A DNA stretch of 64,000 nucleotides, taken from Lepisosteus oculatus (taxonomy: Eukaryota; Chordata; Actinopteri; Semionotiformes; Lepisosteidae). Shown piece by piece: positions 1 through 14,800 of this stretch (its first letter is position 1; each line of letters opens with the position of its first letter). The position numbers and the translations under genes were made by a program. The notes beneath the pieces are model-generated. The model ran no database searches and was not told the DNA's origin. It saw nothing but the letters and a program-made list of their open reading frames with translations. Location of the stretch: NCBI RefSeq assembly GCF_040954835.1, contig NC_090698.1, forward strand, positions 51,408,284-51,472,283. Reading direction: 5' to 3'.

Positions 1-1472
1 CTACAATAGCTATATTCTTAACAAATATTTATAATATAACTTATTAAATGTATTCATAATGCAGGAAAAAGTACATCTTAAAGGTAGTTGCATTCCTTCA
101 GGGTTTCTCTTCATTAAAAAAAGATATTTAATATTAATGATGGTGTTAATTAACTGACCATTCATTTCTGTCAAATATTAATTGAGATAACTATTTTAAC
201 CAAAAAATTACTTATTCAGAAATTCTAAAAAGCTAAATTGTACAAAATGAGTGCGCCTTAGCTTACCCCTTAATATCGGTGTTCGTTGCTACGCTGGCCA
301 TGTTTGTTGATTCTGAGCAAATCCTTGGAAACCACACACTGCACCATGGGTAACTTTTAGCAGCACTAAAGCCAGAGGATACCTAAGGCTGCAGGATTGC
401 AGCACAAATGCACAGAAAGACAGTTACACCCATTAAAGAAAAATGTGATGAAAAATAAGTGGTTTACTTGCATCTTGGATTAAAAAACTACAGAACACTA
501 CAATTAAACTAAAACAATTTAGGAATCTTTCATTTGTGAGTCCAATTCTATATTTTTTTTTACTGAAAGTGTATTGATATCTGGTTGACCTTGCTAAAAT
601 ATTTAATATTTTACTTGGAATAGCTAGAGTCCAATTAGAAGATGGGAACACTGCAATATCATGACAATCCAGTCTTATCAAAACACATCACCCACAGGAT
701 ACATATTAAAGTCTCAGTCATTCCAGATAAATGTAAAAATACTTTTAGACATGAGGCATTGCTGTCAAACCAAGAATGTCAAACTTAGCTTTGACCCTTT
801 CAGTTAACTAGTTATGTATTGTAGCACTGGAGTCACAAGAACATTCTACTTGTAGCTTGCGCAGTCTTGCCTATCAAAAGTTTACCCTTCATTAAACTGG
901 TGAAGCTTTGTCCCACCTTTCTACCTGAATATTTGAATATTTTAATAACAATTGGAATACTCACAATGAACACTTTAAATTGTTCAGTTATCTCCAATCC
1001 TATTTCTGTAGAGCCCCATGCAGCAGATCCTATAGGTCATAAATCAATATTTAATCACTTTGAACAATTTCAAAGTGATCAATTCTAGGTGATTTGCTCA
1101 AGTAATTTTGAGATCATTTGAACAAATCTTTACACCACCAGGAGCAGATATTTCGTATCCTTTCAAAGTTTGTGATTTAAAAGACCAGCTTGATGACGCT
1201 TTACCCAAGAAACAATCTGAGGAATTAGAGCAGGGAGCTGTAGGGTGGAACTGGATCATTACTTGCTTAACTGGACAAGTTTAATAGCTTCTTCCAACTC
1301 TTCAGGTGCTGCTGCTTGCAAGACCGAGAACTCCTGCAATCACATCTGCCCTGAAGGACTATAACTTTGTCCGAAAAAGTTGAAATAAAATTAAACAAAC
1401 AGCATTAAGATTTAAATTAAAAGTATTCCTCTTAAAAAGCAAAAGAAAAAAATTGCTTAAATGAATCATATA
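1..1472. other. Intergenic DNA downstream of PHAX
   Basis: AT-rich DNA with no exon I can recognise. The open frames here are short and show no family resemblance. The only distinct structure is a perfect 11-bp hairpin at 1054-1079, listed separately. In human, LMNB1 and TEX43 lie beyond PHAX on this side, but I see no trace of either in this stretch. Confidence 0.5.
1054..1079. repeat. Perfect 11-bp hairpin with 4-nt loop
   Basis: The arm ATCACTTTGAA (1054-1064) is followed by CAAT and by its exact reverse complement (1069-1079). It lies in otherwise featureless DNA. The function is unknown; it could be chance or part of an old transposon. Confidence 0.6.
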
Positions 1473-1886
1473 GGACGGTGTGGTGCTGTAGTGGTTAGCA
1501 ATGCTGCCTCACAGCTCTATGGCCTTGGATTCACCTAGCACCTGTGATAGCAGGTTACTAGCAGATAGCACCTGGATCTTAAGGTGCTATCTGCATGGAG
1601 TTTGTATGTTCTCCCCCTGTTCATCTGGGTTTCTTCAGGTACGCTGATTTCCTCCAACAGGCCAGAGACTTACTGGTTAAATGGGTTAACTCGTTAATTA
1701 GGTTAATGGGCTTCTGGGAAAACTGGCCATGTTGCGAATTTGCATGTGTTTGTTTGTCCTGTGATGGACTGGTATCCCATTCAGGGTGTACCCTGCCTTG
1801 CACACATTGCTTGTCGAGACAGGCTCCGACTCCCCTGTGACCCTGGACCCTATTGGATGAAGTAGTCAGAAAATGGATGAATGGAT
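1473..1886 (+). mobile_element. tRNA-derived SINE, fish type, nearly full length
   Basis: The head carries a tRNA-like box A (gtggttagcaatgctgcctc). It is followed by the body found in many fish copies (catggagtttgtatgttctc, gatggactggtatcccattc) and a tail ending in atggatgaatggatt. The normal box B region is replaced by a palindromic stretch at 1561-1594. Other pieces of this family are at 29980-30110, 43655-43735, 45398-45660, 61640-61775 and 62705-62870. Family membership is from memory of the consensus. Confidence 0.75.
1561..1594. repeat. Perfect 13-bp inverted repeat inside the SINE
   Basis: GCAGATAGCACCT (1561-1573) and its exact reverse complement (1582-1594) flank an 8-nt loop. The motif TAGCACCTG also occurs just upstream, around 1538. 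This fits a local template-switch copy within the SINE. Confidence 0.8.
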
Positions 1887-2880
1887 TAGATATATTCAAA
1901 ACATATAAGTGTAAGTATTGTAAAGTTTCTGATATCATATCTGATATAATTTGTAGTAGCATTTAAACAAAAATGTAAAAGAAAAACACTTAATATACTG
2001 TAGTTTTTGGTTTAATTACTACACAGAAGATACACACACATTTTAATATAATAAACAAAAAAAATAGAAATTTCAATGCAGTTTTTGTGTGTACATTTAT
2101 CAACAGGTGGATCTCGTACTACAAAAACTAATTTATTCTAAAATGTCAAAGTCTATATACAATTTTCTTAGTCAAAAACCTCTTCTTATTTCTTGGAAAT
2201 GAGAAGACAAATGGAGGTAAATTCTACTTTCAGAAAGCATTCAAGTGTTCCATCTTAGTAATAAAAGTTTGCACACGTTTTAGTTAAGATAGTGTATCTG
2301 TTTTACATTCTAAAATGCACTGTGCAGTACATTAAAGCTTCTTAAATTTACCCATCCGTAACAAACAGCATTAAGAAAAAAAAACAGAAAAAGGACACTT
2401 CTTTGCACAAGATCTACAACAGTCGTGACAATCACACACACATTTCATTCACACTGAAATACTGTACAATAAGTCTTTATCAAAAAAAATATTTTGCTCC
2501 TAGCAAGAGGCTCACTTTCTCATCAGAAAAGCTACTTGTTGGTCATATTCATTGCTATTTCAACAGAATAGCTGTTTAAAAATTGCTTTTTGGTAATTCA
2601 TCAGACAGCAAATAATCTATGAATTAATTTATTTTAACTTCAGCTTTGAGAGACTACAAAGATTCAACAAAAATACACTGTAGTTTCATATCCCTATTTG
2701 TACATCATTTCAAAGTGGAGTACAATACATAGCTGATGTGGGTCTAGAATATCTAGAAGAGAAACATTAGAGTCTCACACAAAGGCTATTATTTTCTTAT
2801 TTTTGCGTAAAACATGCACATATGATCCAGGACTACAAGATGCCTTTATTCTAGAGAACAGGAGCCTTCATTCAACTTTG

Positions 2881-5800
2881 TTAAAATATTTCTAAGTCGT
2901 TGGAATTATAAATCACTACAGCCTCTTCTGTATCCAAGGTTGGCTCAGTGTGCCCTTCATGAGAATCATCTAATGAAGCCAGTGCTTCATTGGTATCACT
3001 GGCAAAAGTCTCTCGAGATGCATCATCGTGCTCCTGGAGATTGAGCGTCTTGATGGCCTGCTTCATCTTCTTGCCCAAAACATGACGTCTTCGCTTTTTG
3101 GCAGCTTTTTTGCATGCGTATTCTTTTTGGTTTTCGTCATAGAAAATTTCCTTAAAAAGAAAACATGAATCAAAAGGTAAACACAAAGATGTAACAGTCA
3201 GACATCGTTCTTGCAATATGGTTGATGTATTTATTTCAGCTTATTCATCTGCAAAACTACCAGGGAGTTCTTTACAGAGCTAACACAGGTGCCAGTGAAT
3301 AACTATGCTGATCTGTGGGATGTAAGTCAGAATTTTCAGCACTCTTCTATATATTTACTATTGATCATCTGTATGCTCCAAAAGGGAAAACTGTTCTAGA
3401 GATGTAAAAATACAATGGGCTCAAAGATTTGTTTTGAAGGTCACATCAAGAAACAACAATGAATCTCCAATCTTAAACTGCATTAAAAATAAATGACTCA
3501 ACATAATAGTGGTGCTGGTAACATTACTTAAATGGCAGAGCTGAAGAAAGTCATCAGAAGATTAATTCTACTTTTGAAAAGAGATGACCACTCCACAGCA
3601 AGGAAATTCTCATAGTTACAGAAATTATTTTACAATGGATTTGAATGAGTTTCTTCCACAAGGTACGATTTTTATTGACTATATAAATAGCCTGGTCAGT
3701 AGCTGGATGGGAGACATCCTGGGAAAAACTAAGGTTTCTGCTGAAAGAGGTGTTAGTGGGGCCACCAGGGGGTGCTCACCCCACAGTCCATGTGGGTCCT
3801 AATGCCCCAGTATAGTGATGGGGACACTGTACTGTAAACGGGTGCTGTCCTTCGGATGAGAAGTAAAACCGAGGTCCTGGCTCTCTGTGGTCATTAAAAA
3901 TCCCAGGTGGTCTCTTGAAAAGAGTAGGGGTGTAACCCCGGTGTCCTGGCCAAGTTTCCCATTAACCCTTATCACTCATAGCCTAATAATCCCCATCTAT
4001 TAATTGGCTTCATTATTCTGCTCTCCTCCCCACTGATAGCTGGTGTGTGGTGAGCGTTCTGGCGCACTATGGCTGCCGTCACATCATCCAGGTGGATGCT
4101 GCACATTGGTGGTGGAGGTGAGTACCCATTACCTGTAAAGCGCTTTGAGTGGAGTGTCCAGAAAAGCACTATATAAGTGTAAGCAATTATTATTATAAAT
4201 CAGTAATAATTTCAAGGACCTGCAAAATATATAAATATATTGATGGAAAAAAGAAACGCAACATTTTCTGGAATGAGATTACTCTAGTTATAGTTTATGT
4301 ACTTTCACAAAAAGTTGTCAATTTGTTTTAAGCCCTCTGATCAGCAAAACAGCTTGTGCAGTGAGGCATTGCAACTTGCCAATCACACGAAAACTGTTTA
4401 GGTGCACTTTTACTCAATGAGGTCCAGGTGGAACAATGCCTGATCAGGTCACCTTTAAGAAAGCCTTAATTCAAAGGCCACACTTAGTTTTCTGTGCATT
4501 CCATAATGCCTCGAATGTCACAGGAAGCAAAGGAGAGGGCCATTGGCATGCTGTAGGCAGGTGTGTCATGTGCCAGCGTTGCCTGACACTATGGAGTAAG
4601 CTGCTACACTGTGTCCCGACTGCAGAGACGGTTTCAGCAGACCGGCAGGACAGATGACCATCCAAGATCCGGTTGCCCTAGAGTGGCCACACCAGAGCAG
4701 GACCAACACATCAGACTGGACAATGAGGCTCCATGCTGCTGGCCTTAGAGCGAGGTGACCCGTCAGAGGCCCTCTGCTCACACCTCCTAGCTGTCACACT
4801 AAATTGGCTTGGGCCAGACAGAGGTTGCGATGGACTCGTCAGCAGTGGCATCAGGTCCTCTTCACCGATGAGTCACTCTTCAGCCTGTTCCACGCAGAGG
4901 GGAGGGCCAGAGTGTGGCCCCCCCATTAGTACACTTCCTTTTACATTTTGAACTGTCTATTTTGTTTGTGTTTTTCTTTTGTGTGATCATTATCAAAGTG
5001 TCAAAAACCCATCTTGTATGTTTGCATCACATTATTGATTTATTATTGACTTTTTATGTCAGTATCTAATGTAAATATCTTGTATTATTCTTGAAGAGGT
5101 TAAAGTTCCTCTGAAATTAGTCCCATTACCAGTTTGTAACTCTGGAACAGCCAACCACATTTGAGATGCTAAAACCTCAGATAAATAATTATTTACTTTT
5201 CATACTGTCAGAATGTTTCCCCAGTAGAAAGCTAAAAAAAGCTACAAATGAAAGGAGCCTGTCTGGCCCCATCTAGTCCATTGGCAGCTAACCGATGTAC
5301 AGTAAGCATGCCATCCAACTTTCTTGAAAGAAGCCACAATTTTGAATCCAGACATGACTGGCTAGCATATTCCCACAATATTTTGAGTAAAAAAGCACCT
5401 CCTCTTCTCAGTTTTGAATGCACTTTTAATGTAGTTTCAATCTGTGCCCTTTGGTTTCTGTTTTATTGTTTATGCTGAAGACTTCTAGGTCAGCTTTGGG
5501 TTCTCAATAGTTTCAAGGATTTTGGATCTCGTCTCCTTCTAGTTTTTTTCTATTCAAGACAGAATGTATCAGGTTTATCTCCTCTTGTATAATTTTAGCA
5601 CAACATCCACATCCACGCATATCTGATGTGCGGTGAGCTTACTGTGCGCATTATGGCTGCTAATAATTGATAATGGCAGACGGGAGTCCCCATTACCTGT
5701 AATGCACTTTGAGTGGATCAACATGCATTGATTTTAATTCTATATTTTAAGTAGTTATCCTAACCTATCCTATGTTCGCCTTTTTATTGCTTTATCACGT

Positions 5801-8800
5801 AAACTTAAAGATGTATATGAACATACACACCTACGTTTTTTTTTATAAGTAGCCTTATGTTCTGGTGCAGTGTTTCACAATTTATAATTATATTTCAGGT
5901 TTTTGCTAATAGCATGCAAAAGTCAACATCATTGCCTGCACTAAACATCATTTGCCAATTGTCTGTCTAGTCTGGAACAATTTTACCTAAATCTTTTCAA
6001 AATTAATTTACAGATTCCACAATGTTTGCGAATAATCCTATCCTGGTATTATCTGCAATCATGACAGAATTTCCAAGCCATTATCAGGAGGTATAACTTA
6101 GGAAAAGTGGTGGTACTTCACTAATTACCCAAATTTGAGCATTCACCCCATGTCTGTACCCTGTTTTCTAATAACAGTCCAAACACACTTTAGTCTGAAC
6201 ATAGGCCTGTAATGTACAAATTTAACCTTTTATTCTAAAAGCTTTAGGCTGGGAAGTTCTGTTGTTTTTCACTTTCTGATAAACATTAATACACTCTAAT
6301 AACCGTTTACAGCTACACTACAGTTCCTAGAATGTATGCAAAACAAATATTATTCTTTACAGGGGAACATAACATCTTTTTACCCTTTAACATGAAATGA
6401 TTTATTTTGTTGGCCGTCATTCTTAATTTATATAATTCTGTAAAGAATTCCTGTCATTGGTTTAATGAATTACAGTATGATTAGGAAATTCATTAAATAA
6501 TCCATCCCTATGCCATCATAGAAAGTATGCATGGTTAATTATCATAAGGCAAGGTTATGTCTTTTAGTTTTAATTCATTGGTTTTTAGTTAATGAAGATA
6601 ATACTGATCAACTAAAACCAACATGATTCACACATTTATAGTGAACAGCTAAAGAAAACAACCCAATTCCTCCTCTGCATCTGATGTCTCCATCATCACA
6701 CCCACTGTAATGAAAACCTATCAGTAAGCCTGTAAAGTCATCTCTAGCCTGTCATTCCCCAAACCGCTGACACAGAACTGGGAGGGCTCGTTAAAATTCA
6801 AAACAAGACCTTATTGCTCAGGGGGTAAGGAAAGGCTCAATCACTACCTAGATTATCTCACGATCCGAGTTTGGTGCAAGGATAACATGCATGTTACACT
6901 TAATCTTTGCCTTGGTTTCATCCCATTCGGCTCTTCTTCCATCCAAGACCCCATCGGCCATACTGAATCAAGAATAAGCGATTTTTTTAATGTTGAATTC
7001 TCACATGTCGAGACCCTGCGGTACAAAGTCCAGAAGGAAAGAAGGGAACAGTTGTGAACAAGACCAGGGCAAAGTGTCATACCTTGACCTGGTCACTGGA
7101 GATACTGGGAGTGTTTTTCAACAGGTTGAGATAAACTCCACCTGGGGTCCGTCTCCGACTGCCATCCTGCAAGGAAAAGAAAATTCAAAACTATTTCCAA
7201 ACATAACCCGACCTCCTAGGGTGGCCTATATTCTCATATTAACTCATAATTGCATTAGATCTAAAATGTAATTAGATTTTCATGCAAGCATTATTAAAGG
7301 GTGTATATTATCTGATTAAATTTATAACACAAAGACTTAAATAATCCAGATTTGTCTTAATAAAATACACTTATGCCTTGCTATATAAGCACAACTGGTT
7401 CGAAAAATGTCTGCTTGTATGCAAAAATGAGTAAAAGTAACACTAAATTCTCATTAACATATATATTAAAGTCTCCGATTTGTTCCTAGAAGTTCCTAGA
7501 AGCAGAACATACCAACACTTTTTTTTATACAAGCTGTAATGCATAAATGTATTCTGAAAGTTATGTAAATAAATTACATTTGCATAATTATAATAGTACA
7601 TATGAACAAAAATAACATTTATCAAAAATTGTTAATTAATAAATCTTGTTCAGACACCAAATAAAACCTGTCAAGTGTAAAGTAAGATTAAGACCAACAT
7701 CAAGCTGTCTGGTGATATCAATACTGCATTCATATTCAATCAAAATATTCCATTATATGACTAGTGAATCAATATTAATTGTTACAAATTATTTCACATA
7801 TTCGACACCATATCTAGTATAATACCTTTACAGTTTCTGTTACAATAGTAAAGAAAAAACGACAAAGAGGTGTGAAAAATAAAAATGGAAAAATTAGTTA
7901 CATGCTTGGAGCTTGAAAAATTTAGTATTCTTTACTCATCAAACAAAAACAGGTATGTATACATGTACATATGTTTCACTTCTCCAGCAAGTACTAGTCA
8001 AGTGCCATTTTAATGGCAGATGAGTGTAATCTAAAGTACATGTCCTGGTGTGAAAAAGTACGAGAACCCTTTGATTCAATAACTGATGGCACCTCCTTTA
8101 ACAGCAATGACTTCAGGTAGATGTTTCCTGCTCATTGGTATCTCACACCAGCCAAAGTCATAAATATGACATTTGAGTGTTTCCTCACATGAGGCCTCTT
8201 CAAGGCCATGCACAGCACTTCAGTAAGGTTTACGTCTGCACTTTAACTTGGCTAATCCAAAATGCAGTGTCTTTTTCTTCTTCTTCAGACAGTCTGCTGT
8301 AAATCTACTTATGTTAGGATCACAGTCTTGGTACATAATCCACATGACTTGTCATCTCAGCTTCAGTTTACAAATGGATGGCCCAACTCTTTCCCTGCAA
8401 ATTTGCCAATGCAACATCGAATTCACGATTCCATTAATTCACTTCCCATCAATGACTGGAAGCCTTCTGGCTCCCAAGGCAATAAATCAGCCCCAAACCA
8501 CCTTGATAATCCCAGAACTTTGTTTGATGGGCAGGATGGGTTCTTCTGTTGGAAGGCAGTGTTTGGTTTTCAATAAATGTGTAGATAGCATAAAGTACCT
8601 ACAAGAAAAGTCTCAAGTTCGTATTGCATTACAAGAACATTTCTCCTTAAAGGGGACCCGCACTCCCAGACTGGTTATTAAACCTCAGTAACAAAATAAA
8701 TTAATTGATATAATTAATTTTTTTTACAAATTCCAAATTAAGCACAAAATCATGAACTTTGTGAAAGTACTGTATAGTCACCACGTTGTCCCACACCCCT

Positions 8801-11800
8801 GGTCTTGCTACAGCAGAGAGCGGGAGTTTGTGAGAACTGTGATGTGAAGCGGCCCTTCCTGCTCACTAGTCGCTGTGATGAGTAATGTGATGCTACGTAT
8901 GAGCAAATAAGTACAGGTTGTGCAGCAGACATTTCACCGGACAAATGTTTCAACATGATCTGCACGGAGAGTTAAAAAGTAGTACTTATCGGCAAAACTG
9001 TCTCAAAGTCAAGAGCAATATTTCTGTTGGATTAAAAGAGATGTTTTCGCAAGTTTTCTTGTTTCAGATGGCTTGCTGCCTCGTCCTGAATTGCAATGAC
9101 AGCAATACACTACTGAGCATACCAGGACATTTTGCGATGTAAATTGGAAGTTTTACATGTTACTGTGTATATTTTACTTTCATTATTTCATTTAATTGAA
9201 ACGCACTCAACCCCAAAATATACATTTAGCATTGCTGTTCCCCATTGATAAATTATCCTCAATACTGAACAATTTTTTTTTCAGAACATGGAAACCTGTG
9301 TCATACTACATGCGTAAAGTATAGTAACAGCCTTATTTTTGGCATTATTAGTCAAACCTTATTTTTAATTTACAGCAAAGAAATGTGTATTTGTGATCAT
9401 GTGATTAATATATGAATAAGCACAATACACATTTTTCATTTTGGCTAATTCCATGACAATTAATGTATATTCCTTTTTTAAGCATAACACTTGTTGGGTT
9501 TTTATTTCTGGGCAAAGGAAAAAAAAGTCTCAAGTTGGACAACGGACATGAAGTAAGACACTTCATCGCATTTAAACTTGCATTACATCTGAAAAAGTAT
9601 AAAAGATTTGATGCTTTTAACAAAGAATCTCTTATTAATATTTTCAGCCTTTTCAGTGATTCAGATGTAAAATCTAATTTAATCCCCCACTGGCCTTTTT
9701 CAATGGTCTTACAATGGTACTTATTAAGCACCGACAATAACAAATGATGCACTCTCTTGTGACGTCAGTGGTCTTTATGCAGCAAGAGGAGAGGCTCTTC
9801 CTTATCTTTTAAGGCCAATATAAACAGTGGAGAGGAAGTAATTAGAATTCAGCTTTGTCTTTCTGAATCTGACACATTAATTACATCTGTCCAACTGGAT
9901 CTTCATTATTCATTTCCTTGGCTGAAGTCAACATATTTATAAATGTCATTTTCCAATACTGTTACTCTAGTGCTTTACATCTCGAAGTGCAAGACTTGAA
10001 TGGGAGGAACACTTTCAGCAACACAATCCCCATGCTGTGAAGGGAAATCTGGGGTGAAATTAATCAAAAACGTTGTTTGCTTTTGGCAATCTGCCTTTAC
10101 ATTACTCAGCAGAACATTAAAAACAAATGGTACATTTTACGTTTTGTACAGACTTCTCCCTTTGCATTTCCTTAAGATAATAAGGGACTTCATTAGGGCT
10201 TACTGCTGTTTCAATCCATAGCACTACAGGAATTCTCCTTAAACCAATGCCTTAATTATTGATGTGATAATGAACAGGATCAATACAAACTTTAAAGTGC
10301 CGATTGTGTTAAAGTACATAATGCATTGGAAAGACCATGTTTGTACTTGTAGTTACAACTGTATAGAAAAATGTCTGTTCCTTTACTGGACTGTATAATG
10401 GTCATTTTGGGTCAACACACCCAAAGAAAGCTCCACAGCTGAAACGTTGTGTTTTCTTTCTCTTTTCAGCATGGAATAAACCTATTACTTGTTCTTTTGC
10501 ATGCTGATGCAGCTACCCACCTGAACTAATGATCATCTTTTTATTAAGTATTAACAAAACAACAATCTGAAAGCTTGGTTTCTGATTTTGGCTAAGGTAC
10601 TTAGTAGTTTACCCCATTTTCAATAAAAATGCTTATGGTCAAAAATCCATTTTCAATGCTCATATTAAGATATAACTATCAGGATACAAGGTAAATATTC
10701 ACACTGTCAACCTGAGAATTTGCTCAGATCTGACATAGAAAGAGATCCTGTCCCCAAGAGAGAAAACAAATCTTAAAAATCTTATTTCTGAAAATATTCT
10801 AAGACACAATCACACAAACTATAGTTAAGGTTTCTAAAATTACTGGCACCCATATTTATGTTATAGCTGAAAGTCTTTCATTCCTTCATAACTTCATGCC
10901 AGCACAGGTTTGGCACAGTTAGGGCTCTAGGCTGGTAGCTAGAAAGTTGTAGGATCAAATCCCAGATGGAGGCATTGCTCATATACCATTAAATATGGTT
11001 ATTCACTTTGGCTGCTCCAATAAAATGCTGTATAAACAGCAACTAATAGACTTACGTACACATTTAAAAGTGAGAAGAAGAGGCAAAGTCAAAATACTGT
11101 TACAAATGAGAGGAAACTGTTCATACTTGGTTGCCAATTATATAACATCCTGCTGTTTCTTGAAATAAGACAGAATACTGGCTTAAAAAACATGGGTAGC
11201 TTTTTCCAGGCTCCCACAACAATTTAAGTAAAAAAGTACCCCCGCTGTTTTTTATTCTAAATACAATTCCATGTTATTACATTTACTTTCTCCAACACAA
11301 TTGATCTTTGATTGCAACTGTAATAACTGACCTCACTTTTGTGTACTAATGCAGTATGTTAAGGCATAATGTATGTAATAACACAATTGTGCAAAAATGT
11401 TGAATGTGTCAAATGTTAATGTTTTATTTCCTGAGAATATGAACACAGCTCTAGTGCATCATGCAGCAAGAAAGAAAAAGTAATAATCTGGGAATTTAAA
11501 AAAGGCATACATGTGCATCCAAAAGCATCCAACGACAAAAAACAAAAGATTTTAAAGGGAAGTACTTACAATTGTGAAAATACCACCATTTTGTTCCACT
11601 TCAGCTGTTTCTGCCAGCAATTCGATCGCTTTCTTCTTCCCGATGATATTTACCACTCGTTCAATTAGATCCTTTTTGGGCTCCCTCAACCTATGGAACA
11701 ACCCAGGTTAAATATGTAAAGTGTTCAGACACTGTGTCCCGACTGTTCATTGATCACAGTTGGCTCTTAAACGATATGGAGCTTTCTGCATCAAGAATAC

Positions 11801-14800
11801 CAGGGAAAATTAGTTTAGATTATTCACAAAAAGCAAGACGGAATCATATAGACCATTTTGAAGTTAGCAGCTAATTGACCCAAGGATCCCAGCCAGTTCA
11901 ACATTAAACAATAAAAGTCAAAGTATCGGTTTCAATAACATGGCTAGGTAGCTGTTCCACTGCATATCACTCAACTCTCTGGGTAAAGACGTGCCTCCTG
12001 TGCTTGCTTTAAAATGTGCTTCCACGTAGTTTCCACTGTGTCCTCTGGTTCATGTTTCACACTCCGTTCTGAAGAAATCCTTTGGGTTGACTATCACCAT
12101 CTTTGAGGACATTGATTACTTGTATCAGGTCCCCTTGAACACTTTGTTCAAGATTATAAAGGTCCAGTTCCTTCACCCTGTCAGTGTAGGACATTCTCTT
12201 AAGCCCCAGAATGTTTCTGGTTGGTATTCACTGGATAGTTTCTAGAATAGCAATATCTTATCAATAAAATGGTGACCAAAATTGTACAAAATATTCTAAA
12301 TGCAGTTTAAATGAAATAGTGCATTATACAATTTCAAGAAACTTCCTTGATTTTAATTTAATGCTTTTAACTATATATCCTAAAATTCTCAACCTTTTCA
12401 TTGTTTCTCAAAATTGTCTAGACAATGTTAATGATTTGCCATCATAAACGCCTGTTTTGTTCTATATGTAGCCTCCATTAGCTCAGTGTTTCCTATTTTG
12501 TATTTGTAGCTCATGTTTTGCTATCTGCATGAAAATTCCTGCACTTGTCTACATTAACCATCATCTGCGTCAGCCAGGTGTTCCCATTTTCCCCCCTATT
12601 TCAAATTCAAATCTTAGTCACCACTTTTATGTTACTGAGATTTTTTTTCCCCCAATAAAAAAAGCAGTGAAGAATCTGATTCTGAGTATATCCTATGACT
12701 TCTAAGAGCAAAGTTTTGACTGTAGTTTGCTTTTGTATTATATACTAGGATTACCTGTCAAATAGAAGACTTTATGGTTGTAAAATATTAGTGTTTGTTT
12801 TGCCAGCTCCACCATTTTGTGTTTTATAGATTAGTAACCTTTACTTTTCCAACCTTTTTTCAATGTACATTGTCATCTGTCAAGGTCCAAGTGCAACTAT
12901 TTATGAAATAAGAAAACTGAGTACAAGGGACTAGTCCCTGCTCAAGAAGGCATGACAGGAGACACCAATAGCTTAGAAGAAGACAAGCCCCAAACCCTAA
13001 ACTACAATACCTGGGAGAGATCACAGTCTGATACTGGAAGCCCAAACTGCCAACTTCTCATTTGTCAATGAAATTTTTTGGGGCACATCAAATCAGATCA
13101 TGTTAAACTTGTTTTGATTCACAACCCAGTGTCATACAACAGTGATACAGTCAAGAAAACACATATACGTGTTTAATTAATTGCACGTTAAGAGCAGATG
13201 CCGGATTGGATCCTATTGCCACTGTTCTAACATTAAAGAGAAATTATCTCTGGGAGAACATCAGAAAATAAATTTCAATAAACTTAGAAAGGCACTGTCC
13301 CAAGCAGATTTCAGAAGTTCTTGAGTCATAAACAAATCCACTAATTTATTATTTCAGGGGTCCTCATTTTGTCTCTTTGCCATTTATATATTGTCTACTT
13401 AAAAATGAATTTATTTAAATTGACTTAAGACAGTGAATAATTACAGTAATAACACAATTGTTTCAAATTTAACAAAATAAATCTGCTAAAGGGGAATTTT
13501 GACTATAAAATCAGAAATATTTGACTTTCCCTACAATACTGAATTGCTTTCAATGCGTGTTGTTTGCATGTTGTTTACTTTAGCGAACTAAAAAAAATCA
13601 TTAAAATGATTTAAAAATCATTTAAAAAGACACCAAAATGTTATAAAAATGTAAAAAAAATAAATAAAACAATTCAAAATAAATACAATTATTACTACTG
13701 CAAAGGGTTCAGGAATATCAAAGGTGCCTTACAGGAACAGGCCAATTGATTATGATGTGTGTTTGTGTTTCATATGCTTCAGCAAATTTTATACCGTATG
13801 TTTACAACAAACGAAATAAAGGGCTTTCTGATTAAAAAAAGCCCAGGAAAAAGTTTCATTTACATTAAAAAAGAGCCTATATACAACAGTAGATAGTATA
13901 CTGTATACATTTCTCATAGAATTGTGTGCTTAGTGAGTTCATAGGGAAAGAGGACCAGACAAGCCTGTGTCCCTTGAGGGCAGGCACTGAGGGCTCCCGC
14001 ACTATTCAAACTCATTCCTCAGTCCTGCTCTCGCTGCAACACACAGCAAAAGTGAAACAGAGATACATCATGAGGTACTTATGAATAAAAACAAGCATAT
14101 CAGCATAGCCCAGCCCCTAGTGTTACACGTGAAGGAGCCCGTCAGTGAATCAAAGAGTACGATTTCCCAACTCAAACCTGGAAGCAGTAACTGAACTTCG
14201 CCAACTCTGAAGAGCAACATTAAAATGTTACCAGAATACATCTTGTTTTTCAAAGCTTTGAGCCTAAGCTTTGAGGGGTGTAACCCCGGCGTCCTGGCCA
14301 AATTTCCCATTGGCCTTACCAATCATGGCCTCCTAATAATCCCCATCTATGAATTGGCTTCATTACCCTGCTCTCCTCCCCACTGATAGCTGGTGTGTGG
14401 TGAGCACTCTGGCGCACTATGGCTGCCGTCGCATCATCCAGGTGGGGCTGCACATTGGTGGTGGTGGTGGAGGGGAGTCCCCATTACTTGTAAAGCGCTT
14501 TGAGTGGTGTCCAGAAAAGTGCTATATAAGTGTAAGCAATTATTATTATTATTATTAAAAAGTTTAAATAAAAAACTAAGGGCTACAATTCAGGTTTTAA
14601 CTAAAGGAACTCTTAAAACACCAGAGCAACACAGAAGCTCAAAGGGGCACCTGACCTGTGGGCGATTTCCTCTGCCACTCTGTCCTCGGGGTCGTCCTCG
14701 GTGAGTTCGAATCGACCCTTGTAGTCCATCTCCTCCTTCTCGCCCAGCCTCTCCTTAACTGGACGTTTCCTCTTGAGGTGGGCGCCCCCGTTCCCCTCCT

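Noticed and set aside
1473-1560. tRNA gene candidates in SINE heads (also 10905, 31700, 43700)
   Set aside because: Boxes A and B are recognisable but no cloverleaf closes and a SINE body follows. Only 17336-17407 is a true tRNA gene.
8248-8691. 147-codon plus-strand frame
   Set aside because: It is antisense to the Tc1 transposase fossil that reads on the minus strand at the same place.
9405-9752. Overlapping open frames on both strands (115 and 94 codons) in PHAX intron 3
   Set aside because: No family resemblance, no splice context matching PHAX, and AT-rich codon use; probably chance.
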